This document shows, in pieces, positions 33,431 through 45,721 of a stretch of 64,000 nucleotides of DNA. Every line of letters starts with the position of its first letter. The first letter of the stretch is position 1. Both the position numbers and the translations under genes were made by a program. This DNA comes from Diphasiastrum complanatum (taxonomy: Eukaryota; Streptophyta; Lycopodiopsida; Lycopodiales; Lycopodiaceae), in assembly GCA_029204225.1 (NCBI GenBank), contig CM055095.1, forward strand, positions 22,514,006 through 22,578,005. The letters run 5' to 3'. The notes beneath the pieces were generated by a model that was given only the letters and a program-made list of their open reading frames with translations, was not told the origin of the DNA and did no database searches.

Positions 33431-33815
33431 CAATAACAAGCAATGTGGAAAGAATGCAAGTCCAAACAATACACATAGATATACAACACTTAAAAAAAAC
33501 ATCTTGGCAAAGTCTGTCCTTACGCTAAACTATAACGAATGTGACAACTTACATTCCTCTTGGTTTCACATTTCAACAATCACAAATAGGTAGCCCATAT
33601 TCCAAAATTAAGGGCAAAAAATGTGTAAAGAATGCAAGTCTAGACAAAACACATAGATATACAACACTTAAGAAAAACATCCGTAAGAAAAACATCTTGA
33701 CGAAGTCCCTCCTTATCGCTAAACTATAACAAACGTGACAACTTACATTCCTCTAGGTTTCACATTTCAGCAATCACAAATAGGTAGCCCATATTCCAAA
33801 ATTAAGGGCAAAAAA
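33431..33815. repeat. Two-copy tandem repeat of about 195 bp overlapping an LTR end
   Basis: aagaatgcaagtc...acacatagatatacaacactta...ctaaactataac then tgacaacttacattcctct...aaaattaagggcaaaaaa occurs from 33431 and again from about 33627. The second copy runs into the copia LTR that starts at 33736, so the first copy carries about 80 bp of LTR terminus. Confidence 0.75.
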
Positions 33816-34514
33816 TTGCTCCAAGCAATAAATAAAAATAATTGTGTCTTTTGTGTACGTCACGTGCCTACAATCTCCTTTAAAAATCATCAACATAGCA
33901 TATCTATAGGAAAATCTTTCAAAGAGGAAAACTGTCCAAAGTTCTATTGGACATTTGACATATATCCTTTTTTGAGAAGTTTTCACACATGTGAAGCTGC
34001 AGCAAGTACAAAGGATCAAAAGAATGAATGATTGCACAAGAAACTAGCTTCTAATCCAAAGACAATGAGATGGAAATCAAAAGCAGGCTAATTACAATCA
34101 AGGCAAGAGCATTCATCACCATCTAAATTACTTTACACATCAAATGAGTGAAATGATAAGCTTTACTTGAAAGAGTACATTTGTGATGTACAAAGCCTCC
34201 TTATTTATACACAAAATGCCCTTCTAGAACTCGAGTTAGAGAGAGAGTATTATGTGTGCCAAATGCTTCTATCTCTCTACTAGATGACAAAAAGAGAGTG
34301 GATAAGAATTGGGAATGTCTCTTTTGTGAATCTTAGACCTACAAAAATAGCTTCCATGCTTCTTGCTAGGTTCTAGATCTATACATCACTAAAGAAAACA
34401 AAAGTAACGTAACTCTAATTAGAAGACTAGTTGCCTAGTCTACCTCAAGTTTGGACAAACCCAAAACTTGGATTTCTAAGTTAAATATTATTTTATTTTA
34501 CAAGTAATTTCACA
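33736..34514 (-). repeat. 3' LTR of the minus-strand copia element
   Basis: Spans tgacaac...tttcaca on the plus strand, i.e. TGTGAAA...GTTGTCA in element orientation. It matches 43274-44043 over its whole length with scattered substitutions (my estimate by eye is 90-95% identity). A purine tract (ttaaggagga) lies immediately upstream in element orientation. Confidence 0.85.
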
Positions 34515-34519
34515 TTCCT

Positions 34520-35409
34520 CCTTAAAACAAAATGATATTTACAAAAGTAAGAATTTGGAAATCTATGTCTTTTGAAGCAAAGTCCATAATCTTGAGTAGA
34601 TGCAATGTATCTCAAGAACCTTTTCCTCTTTTTCCAAACATGGATCTTTGGATCTTCCATGCCTTGACTAAGTTTATGTACATGGCCCTAGTTATAGTGA
34701 GCCATACCAAGAAGCCTATAAGACTCCTAAAAAGTGTGATGTCCTCAAGGGATGATTCATCACATATTTTAGTGGCTCTTACATTGGGCTCCATAGGAGT
34801 ATCTATGCTTTTACGATCTTGCATTTTAAACTTTTTAAGCATAGACCTTACATAACTTTCTTGAGGAATGAAAGCTAGATCATTAGATATCTTAATCTCT
34901 AATCCAAGTACATGATGCAAATAACCAAGATCTTGCATTTTAAACTTCTTTCCAAAAGAGATCTTGGTAGAATTTAGTAGATCTATGTTTCTACCACATA
35001 ATAGAATGTCATCAACATAGATAAGCAACATGATTCTATCAATACCAAAATTTTGTAATAAGCCCTCATACTTAGCCTCCATAGCTTTGACCCATTCCTT
35101 TCAGAGAAGTGCTTCTGCCACGCATGATGGTTCTTCAATGGTGATGTGAAATGCATGTAGAGAACTTCCATCTTCTACTTGCTTGCCTTTTTCCAAGTAG
35201 GTAAGTCTTCTAGGCTCGGATCTCTCTCGGGTGGATCTTCTTGGAGCCATTGGTAGACTCGGCTCCTCTTGAGTTCTCGGCCCCAACAAGTCTTCATCTT
35301 GAACAATACTTGGTGATAAGACTCCTCCTTGATGGATGAGCTCCTGGGATTCTTGCACTTTGTCCTTCATATATATCACATCTCTACTTATTATTTGTAG
35401 ATGGAACAA
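34520..35409 (-). pseudogene. Copia RT with internal deletion
   Basis: After a linker (LGPRTQEEPSLPMAPRRSTR, RSEPRRLTYLEKGKQ) RT begins EEPSCVAEALL, stop, KEWVKAMEAKYEGLLQN. It then jumps to FGIDRIMLLIYVDDILLCG, so the roughly 500 bp between the RT start and the catalytic YVDD is deleted. GKKFKMQDLGYLHHVLGLEI, YVRSMLKKFKMQD and SLIGFLVWLTITRAMY follow, then a frameshift to VLRYIASTQDYGLCFKRH. RNase H is almost entirely missing before the purine tract. Confidence 0.8.
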
Positions 35410-36408
35410 AGATCCTATAGGCCTTACTTGAATAGCCTATCATAATGCTTTCAAGAGTATTAGCATCATTCTTTTTTCTTGTTTCAAGAGGTACATGTAC
35501 AAAGCATACACATCCAGAAGTTCTAAGATGATTTACCTCGGGTTTCCATCCATACAATTTCTCATAAGGTGAGATATCCTCTATAGCATGATTTGGCAAA
35601 ACATTGCAAAGATAATTAGCACATCCTATTGATTCTCCCCAAAAATCTTTAGATAAAGAAACTTTTAGTCTAAGTGCTTTTGCACATTCACACAATGTCC
35701 TATTTTTTCTCTCGACCACTCCATTAGATTGAGGAGAGTAGGCACAAGTGAAATATATTCTAATGCTAAATTCATCACAAAAATCTATGAACTTTGTGGA
35801 GATGTATTCACCTCCATTATCACTTCTCAGAGTTTTAATTTTACAAGTTGATTCTCAACAAAAGCTTTGAACTTAACAAAATTTTCATATGCAAGTGCTT
35901 TAGAGGATAAAAGGTAAACCCAACAAAAACGAGAGTAATCATCAATAAATTTTGTAAAACATGTTCCTCCACCCTTGCTCTTGGTGGATGAATAGTGGAT
36001 GTCACTATGGATAAGATCCAAAGGTGCTTTGGACTTGATAGTTGATCTTGGATGTGGTTTTGCGTGTGATTTGGCCAATGCACATGCTTCACAAGGACTT
36101 TTCTCCTTGATCATGGATTTAGGAAATCCATAAGCTAGCTCCAACTTGCACATAGATTGCATGGCCTTGGAGTTGGGGTGGCCCAAAATCCTATGCCATA
36201 GATCTTCACTTGAGAGCTTTCCTTGTAGATAAATATATGAACAAAGATTAGCATTTTCATATCCATCAAGCTTGAATAATCTTCCAAAATGAGAGCATGA
36301 TGCTACAACATCATCATCTCTTGTGATCAAGCAAGTACCATCTCTAAAATCTACTTGTAGACCCTCATCATTGAGTTGGTGTTGGAGGGTTTGCGGATCC
36401 CAAGGCAA
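35384..36408 (-). pseudogene. Copia GAG-pre-integrase and integrase
   Basis: Reads LNDEGLQVDFRDGTC, GRLFKLDGYENANL, SSEDLWHRILGHPNSKAMQS, CEACALAKSHAKPHPRSTI, LDLIHSDIHYSS (first catalytic Asp), FTKFIDDYSRFCWVYLL. A frameshift near 35825 leads to the second Asp region and FTCAYSPQSNGVVERKNRTL (catalytic Glu), then KDFWGESIGCANYLCNVLP. The first ten residues of the ORF (MPWDPQTLQH) are not copia and mark the gypsy junction near 36375. Confidence 0.8.
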
Positions 36409-37399
36409 TCCTAATCCTAGTTAATAAGTGAGAGGGATTTGGTACCCTGCATGTGTAAGTCCAACCCAATGATCACATAGTTATTTGATTAATTAGAAAG
36501 CCAATAAAAGGACTTTAGGCCTTTTTGTGGGACTTCTAATGTCGCGGGCCTAAATGTCAAGTTATTGAATAAAGTTGGGGCTCCCACCAAATTTCAATTT
36601 CAAATTGGCTCCCTCCAATTATTGAATGGGTTCCCACTCTTTTTATAATACAGTATTAGATTTGTAACCTTCGCCAAAATCTTCGCTAGAATTTTTTAGG
36701 ATACTATTTATTATAAATCATCATTTTTGAGTTCGGCGAACGTTATTATTATCAGGATCTTGAAAAAAAACTCTATTTTTATCCTCACCAAACTACAAAA
36801 ACGTATTGTTTGTCCATAAATCTTTGTTAATTCTACCCTAGTCTTATCTGAGTCAAATTTACTCACAGAGGATTAATTTTTTCAGATTTGTCAGAAAATA
36901 GCCAAATCAGAGAATTTTTCTACCCAAAATAGCACTGAGGAACCTTCGCTGAATAAACCTTCACCCAAAAATCCTTTGGCCGAACTATTTATAGGTTATG
37001 ATTTTTCAGATCTAGCCTTTGTCAAAATTTTCAGCAATTTTGTTACAATTTGATTCTGACTCTAAAAAATCATTATTCTTAGAAGTGTCAATCACTCGAT
37101 CAAGATCTAATTTTCAAAAAATCTGATTATTTTCAAGGGATAAAGATTACATATTTGATCTGATCTGAGATAGGATATTATTGAAAAATCAAGATCCAAT
37201 CTCATTGTCTGATTGACGTCATTTGGAATTATGGCTAAACTAGGACCACTGTGTGAAAGTACTGTACTTTAGGACCATAAATGGATCTACAAAAGATCCA
37301 AAAGAGTGATTGGATGCTTGCTTAACAATCTATCAAAAAACTAGACACAAAAAAGTTGATCTAGATTGGTAGTTTGACAAACAACAAGCATTAACAATC

Positions 37400-37957
37400 A
37401 AAAGCATTGATCAACATTGAAATCCGAGCCCACACGTGTGTAATACAGGCTGTAGTACGGCCTTCAACCTGAGAAACAAGTAAAAATTGATTTGGTTTCA
37501 TTTGGATCACAAAAACTCAATGTACATAGTGAACTAGCTTGAGATTGCCAATGAGCTCCAAAAATTTTCTATCTTCTCACTATGGAGAGAGGGAATACAT
37601 AGCAAATTCAACTTCCTTCTTGAAGTTAGGTGGATTTCCAGCATGTAATAAGGAAGTTAATTCACTCTCCTTGACCTAAAATGAAACCCTAGTCTATTTC
37701 CTAGAGTTATGCTTGGTAGGTAGCTAGTTGGTCAAATTTTCACCTTAAACTTAGGTGTAGGTCCTATAAAGTAGGGATGACCACCAAATAGACATGACCA
37801 ACTCTCTTGACTTGACCTAACCTACATTAGGATGGGTTTCCCATGTGGCATCATGGCCTCACATGTGTGGGACCCACTTGTGTACACAATTTACACTATT
37901 CTACATGGTTTTTGATCAAGCTAGATTTGCCAATTTTTGGCAATTCTTCACACACTG
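37400..37957 (-). repeat. Possible solo or truncated copia LTR
   Basis: The right end, aattcttcacaca, matches the outer end of the copia LTR at 63598 (aattcttcaca), and the left end has a cacacgtgtg block like that at the LTR start near 62870. The middle does not align by eye and no target-site duplication is seen, so this is tentative. Confidence 0.25.
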
Positions 37958-37984
37958 AACTCACCCCCAATTATTGTTAGAAAA

Positions 37985-38489
37985 TCTCCAAGTCTACCTA
38001 AAACGATTAGAGCTATAACGCCATAATGAATACGCTACAATACAAAGTGTTATGGATGATGCAATTCATGAGGAGGATGAAGATTCGGATGACGAACCAA
38101 ATGTTGGAATGTTGCCTTATATGGCAGGCCAAACCATGACAACATCCACCACCATTGCATCAACAAATATCAATGCTACTGCAGAGAAGATGATCGATGA
38201 GTTCGAGAAACTTGGTCAAAAGCAGCAGATGCAGCTGGAAAAGATGCAATCTCAACTTGATGGGAAAAGTAAAGCCTTGGAAGAATTCTATGGTAAAGCG
38301 AACAAAGAACCTAAAAATTTTGCAAAGACTTTTCCTAGTCGGAAAAATGTCTGGTGTTCAATTTGTGCAGGCAATCACACTATGAATGAATGTCCAACAT
38401 TGAAACAACGAATGAATACTATTTGTCATATGTGTTACTTTACAGGACATGAAACAGTCTTTTGCTCTTTTAGTCCTCGGATTATCTAG
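37985..38489 (+). CDS. Gypsy gag C-terminus with two zinc knuckles
   Basis: The frame reads NEYATIQSVMDDAIHEE before the ATG at 38052, so the gag is truncated at its 5' side. It has an acidic stretch (EEDEDSDDEP), a Gln/Lys/Met-rich coiled-coil-like segment (residues 45-80) and two Cys-His clusters, C102-x2-C-x3-H109-x4-C114 and C125-x2-C-x4-H133-x4-C138. The first has one residue fewer than a standard knuckle. The ORF stops at 38489, and the protease domain expected before RT is mostly missing. Confidence 0.7.
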
Positions 38490-38699
38490 CAAAGGTATTA
38501 TAAGCTTCAGTATCGAGAACCTACTTATTCAAAGGGCCCTTATGGGAAGCCTTTCAATTTTGCCCTTGGATTTCCAGAACGACTACTCTGCCAGCTCCAA
38601 CGGGACAAAGTACTAGGAGGTTTATGATGGACCAGCTAGGACTCAGCCAATAAATCTTGCTAAACCAGGAGAGCCAAAGAAAATTGTTCAAGTTGGAGC

Positions 38700-40080
38700 A
38701 CAACTTACTCCTCAACAATTTCAAGCATTAAGAAAATTATTGATCAACTACCAAGATTGTTTTGCTTGGATGTACAAGGATCTTAAAGGAATTCCTACCT
38801 TGGTTATTGAGCATACAATACCCTTAATGTCTGATGCAGTTCCAAAGGTCACAAAATTTTATTGCTGTAATCCAAACGTTACTGAACTTATAAAGAAAGA
38901 GCTACAAAGACTACTTGAAGCCAAATCTAACTACGAAATTGAACATACATAATGGGTTTCGCCAATTGTCGTTGTTCCTAAGAAGAATGAAAAGATGAGA
39001 ATTTGTGTGAATCTCAAAGCTTTGAACAAAGTGACGCGAAAGGATCACTTTTCGTTACCCTTTACTGAAAGCATTTTGGACCATCTTGCTGGAGCATAAG
39101 CATATAGTTTTTTGGATGGATTTAGTGGTTACAACCAAGTCGAGATCGCACTTGCGGATCGCCATAAAACAGCTTTTGCAACAAAGTGGAGAACTTATGC
39201 TTATAAAGTTACGTCGTTCGGACTTTCTAATGCACCTAGTTCATTTCAAAGAGTGACGCAGTTCGCATTCAAAGACTACTTGCAGAAATTCCTTGAAATC
39301 TACTTGGATGATTTCGGAGTCAATAGTCCGGACACAGACCATCTGGATTGTTTGGAAAAAGTATTTGAACGTTGTTGCAAGTATTAAATCTCCTTAAATC
39401 CAGAAAAGTGTCAAATATGGGTTTCTCAAGGAGTTGTCCTTGGACATGTGATATCAAGACATGGCATTGCTACGGATTATTCCAAAATCAAAGTCATCGT
39501 CAAGTGACCACCGCCAGGAACAATTTGAGGTGTCTATGTTTTTATGGGTCAATGCAAATTACTATCGGATATTTATTCTATTCTTTGCGGATTTAGCAAG
39601 GCCTACATACAAGTTGACTATTGTACCAATTTGGATAGTAGAGGCATTGGAAGCATTTGAAAAATTAAAGAAAGCTTTGGCTACTGCACCGATACTACGA
39701 GCCCAATCTGGACAATTGAGTCTCATGTTCATACTGATGCATCAAAATATGCCATTGGATCAGTTTTGACGCAGCCATGTGAATATAAGAAGGATTATCC
39801 TATCAGGTTTGCCAGTAGATAGCTTACAGATCCTGAGAAGAATTATTCGACAACCAAAAGCGAAACGTTGGGCCAGATTTTTTTTGTTAAGAAGTTTTGA
39901 CATTATCTATTGGAAACGCATTTTGCATTTTATACTGATCATTAGCCGTTACTTTATTTGGTGAACAAGATATGTAACACGGCGGGTGCAAGATGGCTAC
40001 TTTTATTGACCGAATTCGATTTTTGAGTTGTGGTTCAAAGGGGTAAATAACATTATCTGGCCTATCATGTTTCAAGGATT
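38700..40080 (+). pseudogene. Gypsy RT and RNase H
   Basis: From 38695: LTPQQFQALRKLLINYQDCF, DLKGIPTLVIEHTIPL, stop at 38950, WVSPIVVVPKKNEKMRICVN, FLDGFSGYNQVEIALADRHK, FGLSNAPSSFQRV, and EIYLDDFGV (39297-39323), an intact catalytic motif. After a stop, SLNPEKCQIWV and VLGHVISRHGIATD. RNase H appears in other frames: SHVHTDASKYAIGSVLT (about 39722), LTDPEKNYSTTKSETLG, FAFYTDH and TAGARWLLLLTEFDFEL. Several frameshifts and stops make it a pseudogene, but module order is normal. Confidence 0.8.
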
Positions 40081-40329
40081 GAATCGGCACCAGTTAGTAC
40101 TGAAGTGGATGATGAACTACCAGACGGTACGCTGTTCTATGTTGAAGCAATACCTGAGTGGACAGCCGATATTGTTGAATATCTGATGCTAGGCCAACCC
40201 AATGATTCCTTGACAAAAGTACAAAAGAGACAATTGATTTTAAGGCAAATCCTTATCAATTGATTGCTACAATTGTATCGCCGAGGAATGGAAGATATTT
40301 TGTGAAGATGTATTTTGCCGCATGAAGTA

Positions 40330-41369
40330 CCTGAACTTATCATGTTTTCACATGATGGAATGGGCGGAGGACATTTTTCAACAGATATCATTGTCCGTAA
40401 ACTTTTACCATTAGGATGTTGGTGGCCTACACTTCATAAAGATACATAAAAGTATATTCAGTCATGTGATGTTTGTCAACGAGCACATCATCCTACATGA
40501 TAAAATTATGAACCTTTACATCCAGTTTAATCGCAAGCACCGTTCAAGAAATGGGGCCTTGACTATGGTGGTCCTATTCATCCTGCGACACGAGGATCTC
40601 AAGCCAGATATATCATTGTTGCAACTGATTATAAGACCAAATGGGTTGAAGCAAAAGCAATTTGAGTTGCAGATGCAAAATCTACGACCAAGTTCCTCTA
40701 TGAAAACATCATAACTAGATTTGGATGTCCTATCGTGATCGTAAGTGATCGTGGAACACATTTTGTGAATGAAACGATAAAGTGTCTGTTGAAAGACTTT
40801 TTCGTTATTCATCGGTTTAGTACTCCAGGGGTAATGGACAAGCTAAATCTTCCAACAAGATTCTCTGCAACATTATGATGAAAACAGTTGAAGCAAGTCG
40901 TTCTGATTGGGAATATAAACTTCATGCAACATTATGGGCATTCAGAACAACTTACAAGGGTAGTACGAATCAAACGCCATTCCAGCTTGTCTATGGTCAA
41001 GATGCAATTATGCCAATTGAATTTTTAGTACCATCCCTATGCATAGTGGCAACGGAACAATTGGATGATGCAAAATCCTTACAAATGCATCATGTGGCTT
41101 TACAAAAACTTTGTGAAACTAGATTGATGGCAATTCATGCATTAGCAACAGAGAAAACCCGTTGTAAGGCATGGCACGATCGTCGGTTACACAAAAAAGA
41201 TATAAAGATAGGAGATCTAGCACTGATGTATAAAACCAAGCTGAATAAAGACAAAATGAAGTTTACAAGTGAAGGATTGTGCAAAGTTAAAGAAATGTTG
41301 AACTATGGAGCAGTTATTTTGAAATATTTGGATGAAAAACAATTTGACACTCCAGTGAATGGCAGCTGA
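40330..41369 (+). pseudogene. Gypsy integrase
   Basis: GHFSTDIIVRKLLPLGCWWP, SCDVCQRAHHPT (zinc-binding cysteines), KKWGLDYGGPIHPATRG (first catalytic Asp), then ITRFGCPIVIVSDRGTHF (second). The Glu region is disrupted by a frameshift near 40840. The last ORF, 40875-41369 (164 codons), is open: EASRSDWEYKLHATLWAFRT, TPFQLVYGQDAIMPIEFLVP, and the C-terminal tether KIGDLALMYKTKL. No chromodomain follows. Confidence 0.8.
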
Positions 41370-42254
41370 TTACGCAAGTTTTGGTAGCCTATTTCGCCTG
41401 TTCAGCCAGCATGATCCGACACTATTATTTTAGTTTTATTGTTTTACAATTTTTTTGTTTTGCACTGCTTGATTGATTTTCTTTTTTGGAAAAGATAGTA
41501 AAATAGAATAAAAATGAAAAATGAATCAAAAGACTAATGAGCAAAAGTCAAAAATGTCATCAGATCAGAAAAAGTTGAAGGAAAATACATTCAAGAATCA
41601 GATGTTTATGGAAAAAGACTTGGAAAACCACTTTTTGGGTCACATTTTGTACATACAGTTATTGGAAACATTTGCCAAGTTTTCAGAGGCAAGATCCACC
41701 TCAGATGTACCCACACTAAGTTGGGTGAACGTTCTTTTCACCAGTTAATACATGTTTTGACCTTTAAAGGTGAATGGTCAGCATTTTGCCATTTTGGGAA
41801 CGTTTGCCGAGCACATTATAGACCTTATGAACCATCGTCGACACTCCAGATGGATTCAGAATGCCCAATTTAGGCTGGTCAGAGGTTCAGATCCTGAAAA
41901 TTTACATTTATTACAGCACCTAGGCGAAGGATGGTCCTAGGCAAATGTTCAACCTTCGTGAAATCTTCAGAACGTTTGCCAGATTGCTATTTTGGTCAAG
42001 AACCTTTGCTGAGACTTTTGGAAGTTAATTTCACAGTATTGAGCATGCCTACAATTTTTTGTCTAGAACTGATCAGCCAAACTAGTACTTTGTCTAATGG
42101 ACCCTCCAAATTCAACTATAAGAAGGTTGAATTCGATTCATTTCTCACTTGTGCTAGCCTCTTGAAAAAAAAATTCGCATAACCTTATAAAACTTTCCTA
42201 CAATTATCTGATATACTCCTGCTCCATACTTTCAGCCTTTACTTTTCTATCATC

Positions 42255-42641
42255 ATGTCTTCTACTGATACCTCACAATCTCCACGTTATGTCATCCATC
42301 GTGTCGTTCCAGTTGCAACGGACATCATGATGTTCCCTAGCACAAGCATGGTCGCTCAGTGGATGACTCTTGCCGGGCCTTTGCTTTCAGCAATGGGAAT
42401 CTATGAGCAAGCTTGTTCTGGAAAAATCAATATGCAATTCATTATGATGGCCTTTAGTACTTGGACTGAGGCCAAATCCAGATTTTATATCACTTTCCAG
42501 ACTTTCACACACAAGGTGCATGTTGTCGAAGCCGCCCTTGCTGCCATAGATATCACATCCGATACTGAGCCATCTCCGAACCATAAGCATGCAAAGAATG
42601 TGCTCAAGCCGTTCATAGACACCACTGTTGAGTTTTTCTAG
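42255..42641 (+). CDS. Unknown 128-codon ORF downstream of gypsy integrase
   Basis: An intact ORF starts at atcATGtc, about 65 bp after a TATA-like ccttataaaact (42183). It begins MSSTDTSQSPRYVIHRVVPV and contains FSTWTEAKSRFYITFQTFTH; no transmembrane segment or Cys motif is visible. It lies in the same orientation as the gypsy element, between integrase and the copia junction at 42750, where some plant gypsy lineages carry an envelope-like or other extra ORF. It does not look like an envelope protein. It could also be the start of a captured gene cut by the junction. Confidence 0.4.
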   Translation: MSSTDTSQSPRYVIHRVVPVATDIMMFPSTSMVAQWMTLAGPLLSAMGIYEQACSGKINMQFIMMAFSTWTEAKSRFYITFQTFTHKVHVVEAALAAIDITSDTEPSPNHKHAKNVLKPFIDTTVEFF

Positions 42642-42749
42642 ACCCATGACAGGTATCTTCTAGAATTCATCTGAGATCCCATCATTCACGTCGCGGCCCA
42701 GCTACTGAACAACTTCATGATGGCTGGCAACCTCAGGAAGGAACGCATC

Positions 42750-43257
42750 TCATCGTAGAGATTGAACAATAGTATCAAACTCTTCACTAAGGCCAATTAA
42801 AATGACTTGAACAATTTCTTTAGTTTTGATAGAATCGTCCATGCAAGAAAGGTCTCTATGGAGATCCTTGACCCTAGACACATAGGATGAGGCACTTTCA
42901 TTCTTTCTTTGAAAGATTTGGAAGATCATATTCCTAAGGGTAAGAACTCTTGAGGTGTTCTTGACTCATAAATGGTTTGTAAAGTTTTCCATGCATCTTG
43001 TGCACTAATACATGAGCAAATCTCTCTTAGAACATTATTAGAGACATTAAGCTTCAAACAATGAAGAGCAACATGTGTTCTCTTCTTGAACTTGGAAATT
43101 TCTTGAGGATTTGTAGGCTCCTTCTCACTCCCAATCACTATATCTATCAAATCTTGGAGTATAAGGACGGATTCCATCCTTACCTACCATACACCATAAC
43201 TGGTAGAAGTGAGTCTTCCACTTTGTTCCAATAGGTAAGATCCCATTGAAGCCATGT
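42750..43257 (-). pseudogene. Copia gag N-terminal half
   Basis: The minus strand starts MASMGSYL about 15 bases inside the right LTR, continues as MESVLILQDLIDIVIGSEKE, KKRTHVALHCLKLNVSNNVL, AQDAWKTLQTIYESRT, then in another frame RVKDLHRDLSCMDDSIKTKE, VQVILIGLSEEFDTIVQSL. It is close in sequence to the gag at 61690-62157. Near 42750 it meets unrelated gypsy sequence. Confidence 0.8.
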
Positions 43258-43273
43258 TACACTATAACGAACG

Positions 43274-44043
43274 TGACAACTTACATTCCTCTGGATTTCA
43301 CATTTCAAAAATCACAAATAGGTAGCCCATATTCCAAAATTAAGGGCAAAAAATTGCTCCAAGTAATAAATAAAAATAAATGTGCCTTTTGAGTATGTCA
43401 CATGCCTACAATCTCCTTCAAAATTCCACAACATAACCTATCTATAGGAAAATCTTTCAAAAAGGAAAATTGTCCAAATTTCTATTGGACATTTGACATA
43501 TACCCTTTTTTAAGAAGTTTTCACATGTGTGAAGCTGCAGCAAGTACAAAGGATCAAAAGAATGAATGATTGCACAAGAAACTGGCTTCTAATCCAAAGA
43601 CAATGAGATGGAAATCAAAAGCAAGCTAGTTAGAATCAAGGCAAGAGCATTCATCACCATCTAAATTACTCTACACATCAATGAGTGAAATGATAAGCTT
43701 TACTTGAAAGATGTACAAAGCCTCCTTATGTATACACAAGATGGCCTTCTAGAACTCGAGTTAGAGAGAGAGTATTCTATGTGCCAAATGTTTCTATCTC
43801 TCTACTAGATGACAAAAAGAGAGTGGATAAGAATTGGGAATGTCTCTTTTGTGAATCTTAGACCTACAAAGTAGCTTCCATGCTTCTTGCTAGGTTCTAG
43901 ATCTATACATCACTAAAGAAAACAAAAGACTTAACTTAACTCTAATTAGAATACTAGTTGCCTAAGGCTACCTCAAGTTTGGACAAACCCCAAAACTTAG
44001 ATTTCTAAGTTAAATATTATTTTATTTTACAAGCACTTTCACA
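43274..44043 (-). repeat. 5' LTR of the minus-strand copia element
   Basis: Matches 33736-34514. A 13-bp extension (actataacgaacg) outside the TG end is also shared with the left copy. No good match to TGGTATCAGAGC follows on the minus strand; the nearest is TGGCTTCAATGG, which overlaps the gag start. Confidence 0.85.
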
Positions 44044-45719
44044 TTTTTATTTGGGCACTAGGTAATATCTACATTAGAAATGTCCCATAACATGCAACCA
44101 ACACTAGAAAATATGCCTATGGAATGTGACAAAACATGCCAAGAGAAATAGAACAAATAGACAAAATTTCACAAGAATAAAGACCAAGGCATAGAATTTC
44201 CATTTGCAATAAAGACCTCACCATCATGTTTGACTTAAGAAAAATTTATCAAAGCTTGTTCTTAATATGAGCTTTCACAATCGTCTGTTTGCTTGCTAGT
44301 AACTCGAGCATAAGATGAGGCATGACAAAGATGGTATAAAAATGCAGCTAGTTCATATTTTGGCCCCCAAGATGCATTTAAACCTATAAATATGGGTTGA
44401 TTCTTGAACAAGTCATGCACTTTAGGGAAGGAATTCTCAAAATAACAAAGGTGGTCAATGAAGCTGGCACATCTTTTTGTAAGCAAGCAAACTGACTCAT
44501 ATAAGACACCTTTCCAAGAAACTAATCCCTTTGACAGTAACGTATTTATATCTTTGTTAACAGATCATAAATTAGTTTGTTTGTAATATTTGCAGCTTGA
44601 ATTGATTATTGTACAATTCAAATCAATTTGAAATGATAAAAATTCGATTCCTTCAAAATGTCTTGGAAAATCCAGCTTATTTAGTGGTGGACTCAAAATG
44701 ACTTCTTTCAAAAGTCCAGAAGGCAATTATTACAAGGCAATAAATTGTGTACAGAATGGACCACAATGCATGTATAGGATTGAACTAGTACTTTGCGGGT
44801 CAAGTCACTAGTATTTGCGATACTTTTTTTGAAAAAAAAATTAATTTTTTTCCCAGGAACCTTCGTATCTCTGATAGATGGTTTATCTCAATATTTTTAT
44901 CACTTCAAGGAGCTCGGCGAGGGTTCTTGTGGGTGAAGGATGGTCGTTGAGTTCAATAGTGCATGTAGGAACAAAGGAGACTTGGCAATTTTTGGATTGG
45001 CAGAATTCAAAAGTGGATTTGTCACCAATATCACAGATGTCTTGAGAGAAAGTTCAAGTTGCGAGGCACTATCCTCGTCCAAATCATCAAAAAAGATGAG
45101 AGGATGTAGAGGTGGAGTGATTTAGGTATAGCGGGTGTGGGCTCAGCGGAAAGAAGGTAATTTTCTTTTTCAAGGCAGGAAAAAAAATTTCTGATATGAG
45201 AATTATAAAATTTCTCTTCCCTCTCATATTTTTCAACAAGCCCAGCCAAGTCAGAAGCAAAGTTTTCAATGATACCCAAGGGATCAATCCTTGTCTTACC
45301 GTACTCCATGTAAATCTTAACCCAATGTAATGTGTCCAAAAGGTCAACCATACATAGTACTTATCTTGGGTTACAGGAAGCAAAGTGAACCAACAAACAC
45401 CAGCAATGCACAAGCACCAGCAAAGGTAGCACTCCATAAAGCAGTCAGGCATAGACCCCAAAAATCACCAACAACCAACCATAACGCAGGTAACCACCTT
45501 AGGAAAGACAAAACGGGGGAAGACCGAGCAGGAATGTTATTGCCAAGCTAAGCAGGCGCCATAAATTTTATAGCCAAAAGCACTCTCACAAGAGGAAGAA
45601 GAGAGGCTTAATCCATGCATGTCCTAAAAATAGTGTCGACATAGTATTTTATTAAGCCCAGTACATCTTTTAGTAAATAAATAAGTCAGAAGTAATGATA
45701 AGTAAAAAAAGATAATTCA

Positions 45720-45721
<2 letters not shown>

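Larger units (their letters stand above)
36390..42750 (+). mobile_element. Ty3/gypsy element inside the copia element
   Basis: Plus-strand order: non-coding leader or LTR (36390-37250), a probable inserted LTR-like block (about 37260-37957), gag with zinc knuckles (37985-38489), RT (38700-39450), RNase H (39640-40080), integrase (40330-41369), a purine-rich stretch, about 800 bp of non-coding DNA and an extra ORF (42255-42641). I could not match a 5' LTR to a 3' LTR by eye. The reading frames carry many stops. Confidence 0.65.
33736..44043 (-). mobile_element. Copia element with paired LTRs, interior split by a gypsy element
   Basis: LTRs lie at 33736-34514 and 43274-44043. On the minus strand, gag starts next to the right LTR (43257 down to about 42750), then plus-strand gypsy sequence fills 42750-36390, and copia resumes with GAG-pre-integrase, integrase and a shortened RT (36375-34520). 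The copia zinc knuckle and protease are missing at the junction, and RT and RNase H also carry deletions, so insertion was accompanied by loss of element DNA. Confidence 0.75.
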
